This document shows positions 17,004-25,837 of a DNA stretch of 64,000 nucleotides, piece after piece. The stretch covers positions 2,356,001-2,420,000 of the forward strand of contig NZ_CP130701.1 of the NCBI RefSeq assembly GCF_030553075.1. Direction: 5' to 3'. The translations under genes and the position numbers were made by a program. Position 1 is the stretch's first letter; each line of letters opens with the position of its first letter. The notes beneath the pieces were generated by a model, which was not told the DNA's origin, did no database searches, and saw only the letters and a program-made list of their open reading frames with translations. This DNA comes from Halomonas sp. I5-271120. GTDB taxonomy: Bacteria; Pseudomonadota; Gammaproteobacteria; Pseudomonadales; Halomonadaceae.

Positions 17004-18530
17004 CTAGCGTGAGCGGATACGGGCCTCCATCTTGGCCTCGGCCTCTAGGCTCTCCCTATCCCGGAAGATTGTCGCCACCGCCAGAGCGTGGCCGCCGGCG
17101 ATGAAGCGCGCAGTGAAGTCGTGGGCAGCCGGGGCGCCGTCGGTCTCGATGCGATCCCAGTGCGTGGCATGGCCCACGTAGTTGATGCCGATGTCGTAGT
17201 GCTGGCTCCAGAAGAAGGGCACGGCGGCCCGGGTATCCTCGGCGCCGAGGATATTGCGAGCGGCGCGCTGCCCCTGGCGCTGGGCCACCGTCCAGTGCTC
17301 GATGCGCACGCGCTCACCGCTCAGCGGATCCGGCCCGCAGGCGATGTCGCCGGCGGCATAGATGCCGGACACGCTGGTTTCCAGGGTGTCGCTTACCCAG
17401 ACGCCATTGTCCACCTTAAGGCCCGCGGCCTCGGCCAGTGCGGTGCGCGGGAGCACGCCGATGCCGGCCACCACCAGATCGGCGTCGAGGCGCTCGCCGC
17501 CTTCAAGTTCCACCATATCGGCGCTGATGCTCGCCACGCGCTCTTCCAGGTGGAAGATCACGCCCTTCGATTCGTGCAGCCCGCGGATAAAGTCACTGAG
17601 CTTCTCGCCGAGGACTCGCTCAAGCGGGTGTGCCTCGGGGGCGACCACCCGCACCTCGAGCCCACGCTGGCGCAGCGATGCCGCCACCTCGAGGCCGATG
17701 AAGCTGGCGCCGATCACCACGGCCTGACGGGCACCTGCCTCGACGGCGGCGATCAGCGCCTCGCTGTCGGCCTGGCTGCGCAGGGTATGCACGTGGGGCA
17801 GTTCGGCGCCCGGCACCGCCAGGCGCACCGGCTCGGCGCCGGTCGCGAGCAAAAGCGCCCCGTAGCCGAGCACCTCGCCATCGGCGAGACGCAGTCGCGC
17901 GGCCTTGGGCTCGATCGCCACCACCGCGGTGGCGAGCCGCAGGGTGATATCGTGGCGTGCATAGAAGTCATCGCCACGCAGCGGAATCCAGGCGGCCTTC
18001 GCCGTGCCGGCCAGGTAGTCCTTGGAGAGGTTTGGCCGGTCGCAGGGCGGGGCCGCCTCCTCGCTCAAGATCGTCACCGGCCCCGTGTAGCCCTCGCGGC
18101 GCAGCATCTCCGCGGCAGCCTCGCCGGCCGCTCCACCGCCCACGATCACCACCGAGGAGGGCGACCGGGCCGGACGGCGCGCGGGCGCAGGGTCGGCGCG
18201 CTCGCGCACGTGGACCCGGTCGCCGACCACCTCCGTCTTCCAGCAGGCCAGGCCGTCCAGAGCCGGCGCGGCCAGGGCCTCACCGCTGCGCAGGCTGAAG
18301 CAGGCGTGATGCCAGGGGCAGCGCACGCTGTCATCGACGATCAGCCCATCGCCGAGCGGCGCGCCATAGTGGGTGCAGTGGGCGCCGACGGCATGGAAGT
18401 CGCCGCCGCTGCGAGCCAGCAGCACGGCATCCTCGCCGACATGGCCGGTGAGCATCTCGCCCTCGGCCAGCTCGCTCAATGGGATGCCGTCGGCCAGGTC
18501 CGGGCCACTCGGGGACTTGTCGGTGCTCAT
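17004..18530 (-). CDS. FAD-dependent pyridine nucleotide-disulphide oxidoreductase with N-terminal Rieske domain
   Basis: 508 residues from the ATG at 18530 (CAGGAG upstream; the frame runs 39 codons further without a site). The N-terminal 100 residues are a Rieske domain with the [2Fe-2S] ligands CTH and CPWH in the correct spacing. The rest is an AIF-like reductase with two dinucleotide sites (VVIVGGGAAGEAAAEML for FAD, AVVIGASFIGLEVAASL for NAD(P)H), a CDRPNLSKDYL segment and GIYAAGDIA near the end. Such fusions transfer electrons from NAD(P)H to a partner, as in ferredoxin reductases of oxygenase systems; no oxygenase is adjacent. It is convergent with the SDR gene. Confidence 0.88.
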   Translation of the reverse strand: MSTDKSPSGPDLADGIPLSELAEGEMLTGHVGEDAVLLARSGGDFHAVGAHCTHYGAPLGDGLIVDDSVRCPWHHACFSLRSGEALAAPALDGLACWKTEVVGDRVHVRERADPAPARRPARSPSSVVIVGGGAAGEAAAEMLRREGYTGPVTILSEEAAPPCDRPNLSKDYLAGTAKAAWIPLRGDDFYARHDITLRLATAVVAIEPKAARLRLADGEVLGYGALLLATGAEPVRLAVPGAELPHVHTLRSQADSEALIAAVEAGARQAVVIGASFIGLEVAASLRQRGLEVRVVAPEAHPLERVLGEKLSDFIRGLHESKGVIFHLEERVASISADMVELEGGERLDADLVVAGIGVLPRTALAEAAGLKVDNGVWVSDTLETSVSGIYAAGDIACGPDPLSGERVRIEHWTVAQRQGQRAARNILGAEDTRAAVPFFWSQHYDIGINYVGHATHWDRIETDGAPAAHDFTARFIAGGHALAVATIFRDRESLEAEAKMEARIRSR

Positions 18531-18715
18531 GGCGCTCACTCCTGTGAATGAAGGGATGTCTTCAGTCACTATAGGAGCCGTACCCAGAAGTCGCGTTGGC
18601 GCTTCACCCTGCGTCGAGTCGAGGTGGCGCTCGTCCGGTGCTGACATTCAGGGTGGAAGATAATAAGCAGGCTAGGTATCTTGGCCTGTTCCCCTACTGC
18701 ATTCCGCGAGGTTCC

Positions 18716-19447
18716 ATGAACGCTACCATCGAGTTGCTGAAATCCCATCGGTCGATCCGCAAGTTCACCGAGCAGAAGATTTCCCACGAGCTGCTGCTGG
18801 AGCTGATCCGTGCCGGCCAGAGTGCCGCCACCTCCAGTCACGTTCAGGCGTATAGCGTCATCCACGTGAAGAACCCGGCTAACCGCAAAAAAATTGCCGA
18901 ACTGGCCGGCGGACAGGCCTATGTGGCCGACGCCTCTGACTTCCTGGTGTTCTGCGCCGATATGAAACGCCCCACCGAGGCTTCCGAGCGCACCGGTGCC
19001 AATGTCGTGCGCGGCATGACCGAGCAACTGCTGGTGGCCAGCGTCGACACCGCCCTGATGGCGCAGAACGTGGCGGTCGCCGCCGAATCCGAAGGGCTGG
19101 GCATCTGCTATATCGGGGGTATCCGTAACGATCCCCAGGCCGTCAGCGACCTGCTGCACCTGCCCGAACACGTCTATCCGGTATTCGGCATGTGTATCGG
19201 TTACCCGGCCCAGACCCCGGATATCAAGCCGCGGCTGCCGGTAGAGGCGATTCTCAAGGAAGACTACTACGACGATGATCATGAGCAGGTGGCGGCCTTC
19301 GACGACACCATGCAGCGCTATTACAGCGAGCGCAGCGGCGGCACCAAGGACACCAACTGGTCCAAGAACCTCACCCCACTGTTTGATACCAAGCTGCGCC
19401 CGCACATGCGCGACTTCCTGATAGAGCGCGGCTTCAAGATGAAGTGA
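18716..19447 (+). CDS. nfsA: Oxygen-insensitive NADPH nitroreductase, NfsA type
   Basis: 243 residues from the ATG at 18716, which begins the conserved domain (NATIELLKSHRSIRKFTEQ). It belongs to the flavin (FMN) nitroreductase family, NfsA/FRP branch: SHRSIRKF for FMN phosphate, AGQSAATSSHVQAY, LVASVDTALMAQN and GLGICYIGGIRNDP. It reduces quinones and nitroaromatics by two-electron steps in the cytoplasm. The frame is open to 18596 but no start there has a site. Its last codons and the following bases have a second, diverged copy at 22576, marking an insertion immediately downstream. Confidence 0.88.
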   Translation: MNATIELLKSHRSIRKFTEQKISHELLLELIRAGQSAATSSHVQAYSVIHVKNPANRKKIAELAGGQAYVADASDFLVFCADMKRPTEASERTGANVVRGMTEQLLVASVDTALMAQNVAVAAESEGLGICYIGGIRNDPQAVSDLLHLPEHVYPVFGMCIGYPAQTPDIKPRLPVEAILKEDYYDDDHEQVAAFDDTMQRYYSERSGGTKDTNWSKNLTPLFDTKLRPHMRDFLIERGFKMK

Positions 19448-19504
19448 GATTCGGTCTCAAGAACGGTCCCAGCTTCAGCCGTGAATGTGGCGCAGCGGGC
19501 ATCC
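19369..19504 (+). repeat. Left copy of nfsA-end/ygjV-end flanking direct repeat
   Basis: Holds the last 25 or so codons of nfsA and, on the opposite strand, the last codons of a ygjV-like gene: the minus-strand peptide ends CPLRHIHG-stop, matching AHLRYIHG-stop of the real ygjV at 22716. The equivalent block lies at 22576-22746. The nfsA part is about 88 percent identical between copies by eye, so the event is not recent or involved DNA from a related strain. Confidence 0.75.
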
Positions 19505-19622
19505 GACCCAGGCCGAGGTCGTGCTTGGTCTCTCAGGAGCCCGGGCTGAGCGTCTCGCCGCCCGCAGGGGGCTCGGCGCTGGCGCCGGATGCCTCGTTGG
19601 GCGTGTCGAACAGGGCCGCGCG

Positions 19623-19670
19623 GAAGTACTAACGAAAGTACTAACGAAAGTACTCATGAAAGTACTCGCC
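19623..19670 (+). repeat. Four 12-bp tandem repeats spanning a stop codon
   Basis: Units of the form AAAGTACTAACG, four copies with small changes. On the minus strand they encode the end of the solute-binding protein (EYFHEYFR) and its stop lies in the second unit, so copy-number change would alter the C-terminus by four residues per unit without shifting frame. Confidence 0.8.
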
Positions 19671-20759
19671 GACCCGCTCCTGGGTCCGGGCATACCAGTC
19701 ATCGTCGCGGGTCACCGCGCGCTCGGCATTCAGGGGATGGGTGGGAATGTGCAAGCGCATGTCGATGCCGGTGTCGTGGTGGGTGGAGACCTGGCGTGCC
19801 GCCGACTGCCGGGATGGGCCGTAGGGTATGTACCGGGCCAGCTCCGCCTGGCGCTCGGTGGTGGTGGCGAAGCGCAGGAAACGACGGGCCGCCTCGGGGT
19901 GGGGAGCGTGGCGAGGGATGACCCAGGTCTCGTGCTCCTGAAACTGGCCGTCCCAGAGGATCTCGATGGGCAGGCCTCGGTTGACCATGGCGTCGAAGAA
20001 GCGTCCGTTGTAGCCCGAGGCCATGACCACCTCTCCCTCGGCCAGCAACCGCGGCGGCGTGTCGCCGGCCTGCCACCAGCGCAGGTCCTCCAGGCCGGCC
20101 AGGCGCGCCAGGGCGAGGTCCAGGCCGCGCCGGGTGCTGAGCAGCCGGTAGAGTTCCTCCCGGGGGACGCCGTAGGCGAGCAGGGCCCACTCCAGGTTGG
20201 CCGCCGGGGTACGTTGCAGGGCGCGTGGCCCGGGGAAACGACGCTGGTCGAAGAGGTCGGCGATGGAGGTGGGGCGGCGTCCCGGGAAGGCGTCGCGGCG
20301 ATAGGCCACCACGGTGGCGAACACCGAGTGGGTGATCGCGCAGTGGTCGAAGGAGCCGGGGAGGAAGTCCTCGGCGGGCGGGGTGCCATCGGGGGCTGGG
20401 GCCACCAGCGAGGGCAACAGCGGTTCGAGCAGGCCCTCCGCGCAGGCGGCCATGGCCTCGCTGCGGGTCATGTCGATCAGATCCCAGGGCACGTCCTGCT
20501 CGGCCACAGCACGGCGCAGGGCCGCAAGGCCGCCGTTGTAGCGGGCCACGCGCACGGGGATACCGGTGGTCTCGGTGAAGGGCTCGAACAGGGCGCGCTG
20601 CTGGGCCCGTTCGTAGGCACCGCCCCAGCTCAGCACCGTCAGGGCGGCCGGCGAAGCGGCGGCCGGCAGGGGCCTGCACAGCGCCATGCCCATTGCCAGG
20701 ACCAGGGCAATGACCCACGCCAGGACGGGGGCGCCCCGCCTGCGCTCAGCCCGCACCAT
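19641..20759 (-). CDS. Periplasmic solute-binding protein, spermidine/putrescine (PotD) type, orphan
   Basis: About 372 residues from the ATG at 20759, whose first bases overlap the end of the ClC gene by 14 bp, so translation is probably coupled. Signal peptide: RRRGAPVLAWVIALVLAMGMALC to PAAAS. The mature chain starts LTVLSWGGAYERAQQRALFEPFTETTGIPV, the standard opening of PotD-like ABC solute-binding proteins, with later VPWDLIDMTRSEA, EGEVVMASGYNGRFF and HPEAARRFLRF. No ABC permease or ATPase gene is present, so it is an orphan that may lend its ligand to a distant transporter. It lies within the 3-kb insertion between nfsA and ygjV. Confidence 0.85.
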   Translation of the reverse strand: MVRAERRRGAPVLAWVIALVLAMGMALCRPLPAAASPAALTVLSWGGAYERAQQRALFEPFTETTGIPVRVARYNGGLAALRRAVAEQDVPWDLIDMTRSEAMAACAEGLLEPLLPSLVAPAPDGTPPAEDFLPGSFDHCAITHSVFATVVAYRRDAFPGRRPTSIADLFDQRRFPGPRALQRTPAANLEWALLAYGVPREELYRLLSTRRGLDLALARLAGLEDLRWWQAGDTPPRLLAEGEVVMASGYNGRFFDAMVNRGLPIEILWDGQFQEHETWVIPRHAPHPEAARRFLRFATTTERQAELARYIPYGPSRQSAARQVSTHHDTGIDMRLHIPTHPLNAERAVTRDDDWYARTQERVGEYFHEYFR

Positions 20760-22506
20760 ATTCTTCTCGGCGCAGCGCATCGCTGTGCTGCAGGAAGGCC
20801 CGGGCGATGCTGGTCTCGTAGACCACGCCCAGGAAGACACCGTCCGCGGCCTCGTCCACCACGGCGATGGCCTCTCCGGTGACCTCCTGGAGATGGCGCA
20901 TCGCCTCCCAGACCGAGGCCTGGGGCCCCAGCACGGGGCGCGGCGTGCTGGGGCATTCCTCCACCGGGCGCTGGCCGTCGCCGTCCTCCCGCATGGCCTC
21001 CAGGTCGGCCAGGGTCACGCTGCTCCGGTAGCGGCCCTGAGCGTCGACCAGGTGGGCCTCGCCGTGGCCGGAGCGGCTCAACCGGGTCACTGCCTCGCTG
21101 ACGCACTGATCCGGAGGAAGGGTCACGCAGTCGTGACTCAGCAGGTCGTGGAGCCGGGCATCCTGCAGCACGGCACGGCTGCGACCAGCGGAGAGGTCCA
21201 GGCCCCGCTTCGCCAGCTGGATGTCGAACAGCGAGCGACCGAACAGCTGGGCCGCGATGGGGCTGGCGAGGGTCACGCTTGCCAGGGCCGCGGTGGTTAG
21301 CGCGTAGTTGCCGGTGAGCTCGAAGACGATCAGCAGGCTGGTCAGGGGGGCGCCGATCACTGGCGCGGTCACCGCCACCATGCCGCAGATGGCATAGAAG
21401 ACGAAGGTGTCCTGGGCGCCGCCGAGGCCGCCGACCAGGGTGCCGCACAGGGCCCCGAACAGCGTGCCGATCACCAGCGCCGGGCTGAACACCCCGCCGC
21501 CAAAGCCCATGCCCAGGCACAGCGCCGTGGCAGCCAGCTTGAGGCCCAGCACTACCAGCAGTTCCAGGCCGCCGAAGGCCCCGGCGATGGTGGCGAAGCG
21601 CAGCGTCTCCTGGCCCATGCCCAGGATGTCTGGCACCCACAGGGCGGTCACGCCGAGCAGGGCCCCGGCAATCGCAGGTCGCAGAGAGGGAGAGAAGGGC
21701 AGGCGTTCGGCCAGCCGACCGACGCCGAGGATCGAGCGCATGTAGGCACCTGCCACCAGGGCGCCCAGACCGCCGATGAGCACGAATACGGCGAATTCCC
21801 AGGGGCGGGGCAGCACGGTATCGGCGACATGGAAGAGGGCGCCGCGGGAGAGCACATTGGTGGCGATGACGTGTCCAACGATGGCCGCGGCCGCCACCGG
21901 GGCGAAGGCGCGCAGGGCGTAGTGGCGCAGCACCACCTCATGGGCGAAGACGATGCCGGCCAGGGGCGCGTTGAAGGCCGTGGCGATGGCCGCCGCCACG
22001 CCGCAGGCGATGGTGATGTTGTCGTCGGAGCGGTCCAGCCTGAGTAACCGTGCCCCCCAGGACCCCAGGCTCGCCCCCAGATGCACCAGGGGACCGTACT
22101 GCCCCACCGAGGCGCCAGCGCCCAGGGAGACCAGGCCGCTCAGCGCCGAGAGCACCCCGGCCCGCACCGGCAGTCGGCCGCGGCGAGTCTGCACGGCGGC
22201 GATGACGTCGGCAGGTGTGTGAGGGCGGCGCTCGGGGGTGGCGCGGTGCAGCAGGCCAACTACCAGCCCGCCCAGGGTCGGTACCAGCACGGTGGCGATC
22301 GCCAGCGCCTCGGGGTGGGCGAACATCATGCGTCCCCGGGGTGAGACCAGCAGTAGGTCGTTGAGCCACAGCACGGCCGCCACGAACCCCACCGCGGCGA
22401 GTGCCGCCAGGCCGCCGATCAGCGCGCCCAGCGCCACCAGTCCCAGGAAGCGCAGCATTCCCTTGGGCCCTGGTGGAACATCTTCCCCTACATCCGGCAT
22501 GGTCAT
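20746..22506 (-). CDS. ClC-family chloride channel/transporter with C-terminal CBS pair
   Basis: About 586 residues from the ATG at 22506 (MTMPDVGEDV); the frame continues to 22599 but that part overlaps the nfsA remnant. It has about ten membrane segments followed by two CBS domains (near 440-500 and 515-570 of the protein), which bind adenine nucleotides in relatives. ClC signatures: GASVGQYGPLVHLGA where other family members have GREGP, and GGGVFSPAL for GxFxP. The gating Glu of GREGP is replaced by Tyr and no clear GSGIP motif is seen, so ion coupling may differ from classical Cl-/H+ exchangers. It is cotranscribed with the downstream solute-binding protein. Confidence 0.88.
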   Translation of the reverse strand: MTMPDVGEDVPPGPKGMLRFLGLVALGALIGGLAALAAVGFVAAVLWLNDLLLVSPRGRMMFAHPEALAIATVLVPTLGGLVVGLLHRATPERRPHTPADVIAAVQTRRGRLPVRAGVLSALSGLVSLGAGASVGQYGPLVHLGASLGSWGARLLRLDRSDDNITIACGVAAAIATAFNAPLAGIVFAHEVVLRHYALRAFAPVAAAAIVGHVIATNVLSRGALFHVADTVLPRPWEFAVFVLIGGLGALVAGAYMRSILGVGRLAERLPFSPSLRPAIAGALLGVTALWVPDILGMGQETLRFATIAGAFGGLELLVVLGLKLAATALCLGMGFGGGVFSPALVIGTLFGALCGTLVGGLGGAQDTFVFYAICGMVAVTAPVIGAPLTSLLIVFELTGNYALTTAALASVTLASPIAAQLFGRSLFDIQLAKRGLDLSAGRSRAVLQDARLHDLLSHDCVTLPPDQCVSEAVTRLSRSGHGEAHLVDAQGRYRSSVTLADLEAMREDGDGQRPVEECPSTPRPVLGPQASVWEAMRHLQEVTGEAIAVVDEAADGVFLGVVYETSIARAFLQHSDALRREEYGAG

Positions 22507-22575
22507 CTTCAAGGTGTAGGCGGGCCGGTAACCCCTTGCAAGGATGACCGACCCTGGCGGGGCGAGGATAGGCCG

Positions 22576-22746
22576 CCTAATCCCACTGTTCGATACCAAG
22601 CTGCGCCCTCACATGCGGGATTTCCTGATCGAGCGCGGCTTCGATATGAAGTGAGGCACTGTTTCCGCAACGGCCTCAGCAACAGTCTCAGCAACGGCCT
22701 CAACTGGTCTCGGCATCAGCCGTGGATATAGCGCAGGTGGGCATCA
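22576..22746 (+). repeat. Right copy of flanking repeat: nfsA 3' remnant
   Basis: Encodes PLFDTKLRPHMRDFLIERGF-DMK-stop in an otherwise noncoding position, identical in protein terms to the nfsA end apart from Lys to Asp. It runs into the 3' end of the true ygjV. Together with 19369-19504 it brackets the ClC/solute-binding operon. The nfsA fragment has no start and is a pseudogene remnant. Confidence 0.8.
22667..22702. repeat. Three 12-bp tandem repeats
   Basis: Units GCAACGGCCTCA, GCAACAGTCTCA, GCAACGGCCTCA directly after the nfsA remnant and before the ygjV stop. The left flanking copy near 19460 lacks this expansion. Confidence 0.75.
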
Positions 22747-23255
22747 CGCCGAAGGCGGATAATGGTGATCACGTTAGTCACGAAAATCAGGCTTTCGGCG
22801 ATGGTGCCGCCAATCGAACCAGCGAGCAGGTTGCTGGCGACCCAGCATAGCGCCGCCACCGCCAGGGCGGCGCGCATGGCAATACCGCGCAGCATGAACA
22901 TGCCCCAGGTGCCCAGCAGCCCCGCCGCCACCGCCGGGATGTCTCGCGGGCCGCTCCAGGTCAGCATAGCCACCGCCAGGGTGGCCAGTAGCATCCCGAG
23001 CATAAGCCTGACGTTGCGTGGGAAACGGCGCACCAGCGCGATGCGCAGCACGATCAGCGCCGAGATTCCCGCCGCCACCCAGCTACCGAACAGCGCGAAC
23101 TGTGCGGCGAAGGCGACGTTGGCGAACAGCAGCAGTACGAACAGTTTGTCGTCGCGTTTGCTGGCAAAAGCGACTAAACAGAGGGCCAGGGCCACCAGGC
23201 TGACGCCTTGGCCCAATAGCCATGTTGGGCTGATCTCTTCCATGCAAGATTCCAT
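22716..23255 (-). CDS. YgjV-family inner-membrane protein
   Basis: A 179-residue membrane protein with five or six hydrophobic segments. The layout LGQGVSLVALALCLVAFASKRDDKLFVLLLFANVAFAAQFALFGSW and the ending GTIAESLIFVTNVITIIRLRRDAH follow the YgjV (inner membrane protein, DUF) family, whose function is unknown. The ATG at 23255 has GGAG at good spacing; ATG 23243 is an alternative. The family is small and annotated only by fold. Confidence 0.78.
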   Translation of the reverse strand: MESCMEEISPTWLLGQGVSLVALALCLVAFASKRDDKLFVLLLFANVAFAAQFALFGSWVAAGISALIVLRIALVRRFPRNVRLMLGMLLATLAVAMLTWSGPRDIPAVAAGLLGTWGMFMLRGIAMRAALAVAALCWVASNLLAGSIGGTIAESLIFVTNVITIIRLRRDAHLRYIHG

Positions 23256-23622
23256 TCAACACTCCATGCAACATCCGCTGTCGGGTTGCGGGAGTGGTCG
23301 GGGGATACGATCGGAGATCGGCCCATGCTATCACGCTGATTGCGCGACAGTGGTCGCCCTGGCTAGCCAGATCCGCTGGCGACAAGCCCCGCCAGGTTTG
23401 CGGAAAAATGCGTGGCGTCGATAAATGGGCTATCGCTAAGCGCATTAGCGTCTATCGTTGGTTCATGCTCGGGCCAAGGCGGGGGTGAGTCTGTTACCGT
23501 CGGGCCTGCGATAGTCGGCGCCTTCATATGCTGCTTGACTAGAGCGTGCGGTCAGCGCTGCAGGGGCAGTACCTGAAGCCGAAGCGGGCCGCCAGTGTCG
23601 ATGCTTGCCAGAAGGAGTCCGA

Positions 23623-25131
23623 ATGAAGCCGCTCTCTAGTACCGGGTTTGCGCTCTTTGGTGCAGCGCTGATCGCGATCAGTTTCGGGCTCGCGCGTTTT
23701 GCCTTCGGCCTGTTCGTGCCTCCCATTCGCGATGAGCTGGAACTCACGGCATCCGTGATCGGTATCATCGGCGCGCTGCCCCTCATCAGCTTCCTGCTGG
23801 CCACGCTAGTTGCCCCGTTCGCTGCCGATCATCTCGGTGCCCGTAATGCGGCGGTGCTGTCTGGAGCCTTCGGCGTCGTCGGGCTGGCGTTGATCAGTCA
23901 GTCCACTGGCGCACTGACCCTCGGTGCAGGGGTGTTCGCGTGCGGCATCTGTACCGGCCTGATGATGCCAGCGCTCACGGCGGCCATGCAGGCGTTGGTC
24001 AGGCGCTCGCTGCACGGGCGTGTTAGCTCGGTCATGAACGCGGGCACTAGTATCGGCGTGGTCGTGGCCGTGCCAACGGTGCTGTTCCTGACCGGTGCCT
24101 GGCGCCTCGCCTATATTTCCTTCGCCGTTCTGGCAGGCATCGGCGTGATCGCCGCATGGTTTCTCCTGCCCTCGGTGTCACGGATCTTGCCGGCGAACGC
24201 CGCTCCGCCGCCTCCGGTCAGCGAACTGCCGTGGTCGCGCCTCGTCAGGCTCTCGCTGTTTGCCTTCGTGATGGGCTTCGTCTCAGCGGCCTACTGGATC
24301 TTCGCGCCTGATCTGGTGGTCACCCTGGGCGGCCTGCCGGCTGGTACCACCGGGTGGCTGTGGCTCGCGGTGGGTGTCGCCGGCCTTGGCGGGGCCGTGG
24401 TGGCTGACCTGGCCGATCGCAACAATCCCCCCATCACCCATGCCCTGATGTTGATGATGCTGGCGGCAAGCCTAGCATTGCTCGCGGCAAGCCCCGGTCA
24501 GTCGCTGCTGGCGTCATTTTCTGCGCTGGTCTTCGGTTTGGCCTATATGAGCCTGACGGGCCTCTATCTGATGACCGGCATCCGCCTGTTGCCGGGGCGG
24601 CTGTCGGTAGGGCCGGTGCTGCCCTTCATGGCCGTATCGCTGGGCCAGGCGACCGGCTCGCCCGTCGTCGGCATGCTGGTGAACGCATTCGGCTACGCCA
24701 GTGCCTTTGCCATGTTCTCCGCCCTCGGCATCTTGGTGGCCATCCTCTCGCCATTCTATCCGGGCTACATCGCCCAGGCCGAAGAGGAAGACACCGAAGA
24801 AGAGTCTGGTCTCCAGGCGGCCTACGATTACCAGCTGCAAGACGAAGAGGGCGAGCCGCTTCAGCCCGAGGCGGATATTGTCGAAGAGGCTGAGGAAGCC
24901 GAAGCCGAAGCCGAAGCCGAAGCCGAAGAAGCGGCTAAGGCAGAAGAAGCCATAAAGGCAGAAGAAGCTGAAGCTGAAGCTGAACAAGCTGCCAAGGCCG
25001 AAGAAGCGAAGACCGAGGCCGCCTCTGAAGGTGAAGAAGCCAAAACCGAAACCGCTCCTGAAGGCGAAGAGGCCGCCAAAGCCGAAAAAGCCACCGATCC
25101 GCGGAAGCCAACCCCTAAGGGCGATAACTGA
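23623..25131 (+). CDS. MFS transporter with long acidic Glu/Ala-rich C-terminal tail
   Basis: 502 residues from the ATG at 23623 (AAGGAGTCCGA upstream). About 12 membrane segments fill residues 8-385, with the MFS pattern SFGLARFAFGLFVPPIRDELELTASVIG and the loop DHLGARNAA; it resembles YbfB/CynX-like exporters of unknown substrate. After the last helix (FYPGYIAQAE) comes a cytoplasmic tail of about 120 residues made almost wholly of Glu, Ala, Lys, Thr and Pro, with EA, KAEE and EGEEAKTE units. Such a tail is unusual for the family and looks like expansion of short DNA repeats. Substrate unknown. Confidence 0.85.
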   Translation: MKPLSSTGFALFGAALIAISFGLARFAFGLFVPPIRDELELTASVIGIIGALPLISFLLATLVAPFAADHLGARNAAVLSGAFGVVGLALISQSTGALTLGAGVFACGICTGLMMPALTAAMQALVRRSLHGRVSSVMNAGTSIGVVVAVPTVLFLTGAWRLAYISFAVLAGIGVIAAWFLLPSVSRILPANAAPPPPVSELPWSRLVRLSLFAFVMGFVSAAYWIFAPDLVVTLGGLPAGTTGWLWLAVGVAGLGGAVVADLADRNNPPITHALMLMMLAASLALLAASPGQSLLASFSALVFGLAYMSLTGLYLMTGIRLLPGRLSVGPVLPFMAVSLGQATGSPVVGMLVNAFGYASAFAMFSALGILVAILSPFYPGYIAQAEEEDTEEESGLQAAYDYQLQDEEGEPLQPEADIVEEAEEAEAEAEAEAEEAAKAEEAIKAEEAEAEAEQAAKAEEAKTEAASEGEEAKTETAPEGEEAAKAEKATDPRKPTPKGDN

Positions 25132-25222
25132 GGGACGTCGCCCACAACGGCCAAGGTCAGGGCGACGGCATTCCTTGCGTGAAGGGAAGAGAAGAACGGG
25201 GCAGTGAGGGGGCCGCGCCGAG

Positions 25223-25297
25223 TTGGCATGAGAAGGGTTGGCATGAGAAGGGTTGGCATGAGAAGGGCGCCCACGAGAAGGGCGCCCAAGGTATGAG
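25223..25297. repeat. Five 15-bp tandem repeats after the MFS gene
   Basis: Three exact copies of TTGGCATGAGAAGGG, then CGCCCACGAGAAGGG and a decayed fifth unit. The last units form short GGGCGCCC hairpins that may help terminate transcription from both sides. They lie between convergent genes. Confidence 0.8.
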
Positions 25298-25305
25298 GTG
25301 GTGGA

Positions 25306-25599
25306 TTACTTGAAGCGGGAACGCGCTTTCTCCAGGGAGTCGCTCAGAGAGTCCCAGGCACGTTCCGCGCCGGCCTTGATGTCGTCCCAGGCGTCGTCGC
25401 TTGAGTTGCGAAGCTCATCGAGCTTCTCGCGCATCTCATCGCGTCTTTCCTCGAGCTTATCGATCTCCTGCTGTTGCTCCTGCTTGATACGCGCATCGGC
25501 CTGGGCACCCTGGGCTTTCGCCTTCAGTTTATCCACCTCGGCCTGTAGCTCATCCAGCTTGGCGCGCAGCTTCTGCTCGTAGGCACTCTTCTCGCTCAT
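25306..25599 (-). CDS. Small coiled-coil stress-response protein (Sll1863-like)
   Basis: 97 residues from the ATG at 25599, with AAAGGAG upstream. Nearly all of it is heptad-type helix rich in Lys, Glu, Gln and Ala (AYEQKLRAKLDELQAEVDKLKAKAQ, QEIDKLEERRDEMREKLDELR), ending SSDDAWDDIKAGAERAWDSLSDSLEKARSRF. This arrangement matches proteins annotated as sll1863-family stress response proteins, cytoplasmic coiled coils with no known activity. No membrane segment. Confidence 0.75.
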   Translation of the reverse strand: MSEKSAYEQKLRAKLDELQAEVDKLKAKAQGAQADARIKQEQQQEIDKLEERRDEMREKLDELRNSSDDAWDDIKAGAERAWDSLSDSLEKARSRFK

Positions 25600-25837
25600 G
25601 GGAAACTCCTTTCCTTTTTGCCGATATAGGGAACCTTGAAGATAGCTCGTCCTGGGCGACAAGGCAGTTTCGTGCCAGCGTGACATACCGAGCCGGGGCG
25701 GTTGCAAGGCCAGGATAGTCCCAACGGCCAACATGTTATGTCGCGCACGCTACCTTGCCGGCTATTTCGTCACGTTTTTCGATACGCTCTCCCTTTGCCC
25801 TTATGATAACGCCTGCCCATACGGAAACGCCGATCGC

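Noticed and set aside
17088..18551. Long plus-strand open frame opposite the Rieske-FAD reductase
   Set aside because: Shadow of a high-GC gene: no ribosome site, His/Gly/Arg-rich low-complexity product, and the minus strand encodes a complete recognised enzyme.
19485..20882. 465-codon plus-strand frame opposite the solute-binding protein
   Set aside because: Product is Gly/Gln/His-rich without domains; the minus-strand protein has a signal peptide and family motifs.
25223..25297. Possible small CRISPR array
   Set aside because: Units are 15 bp and directly adjacent with no spacers; no cas genes are present in the window. It is a simple tandem repeat.
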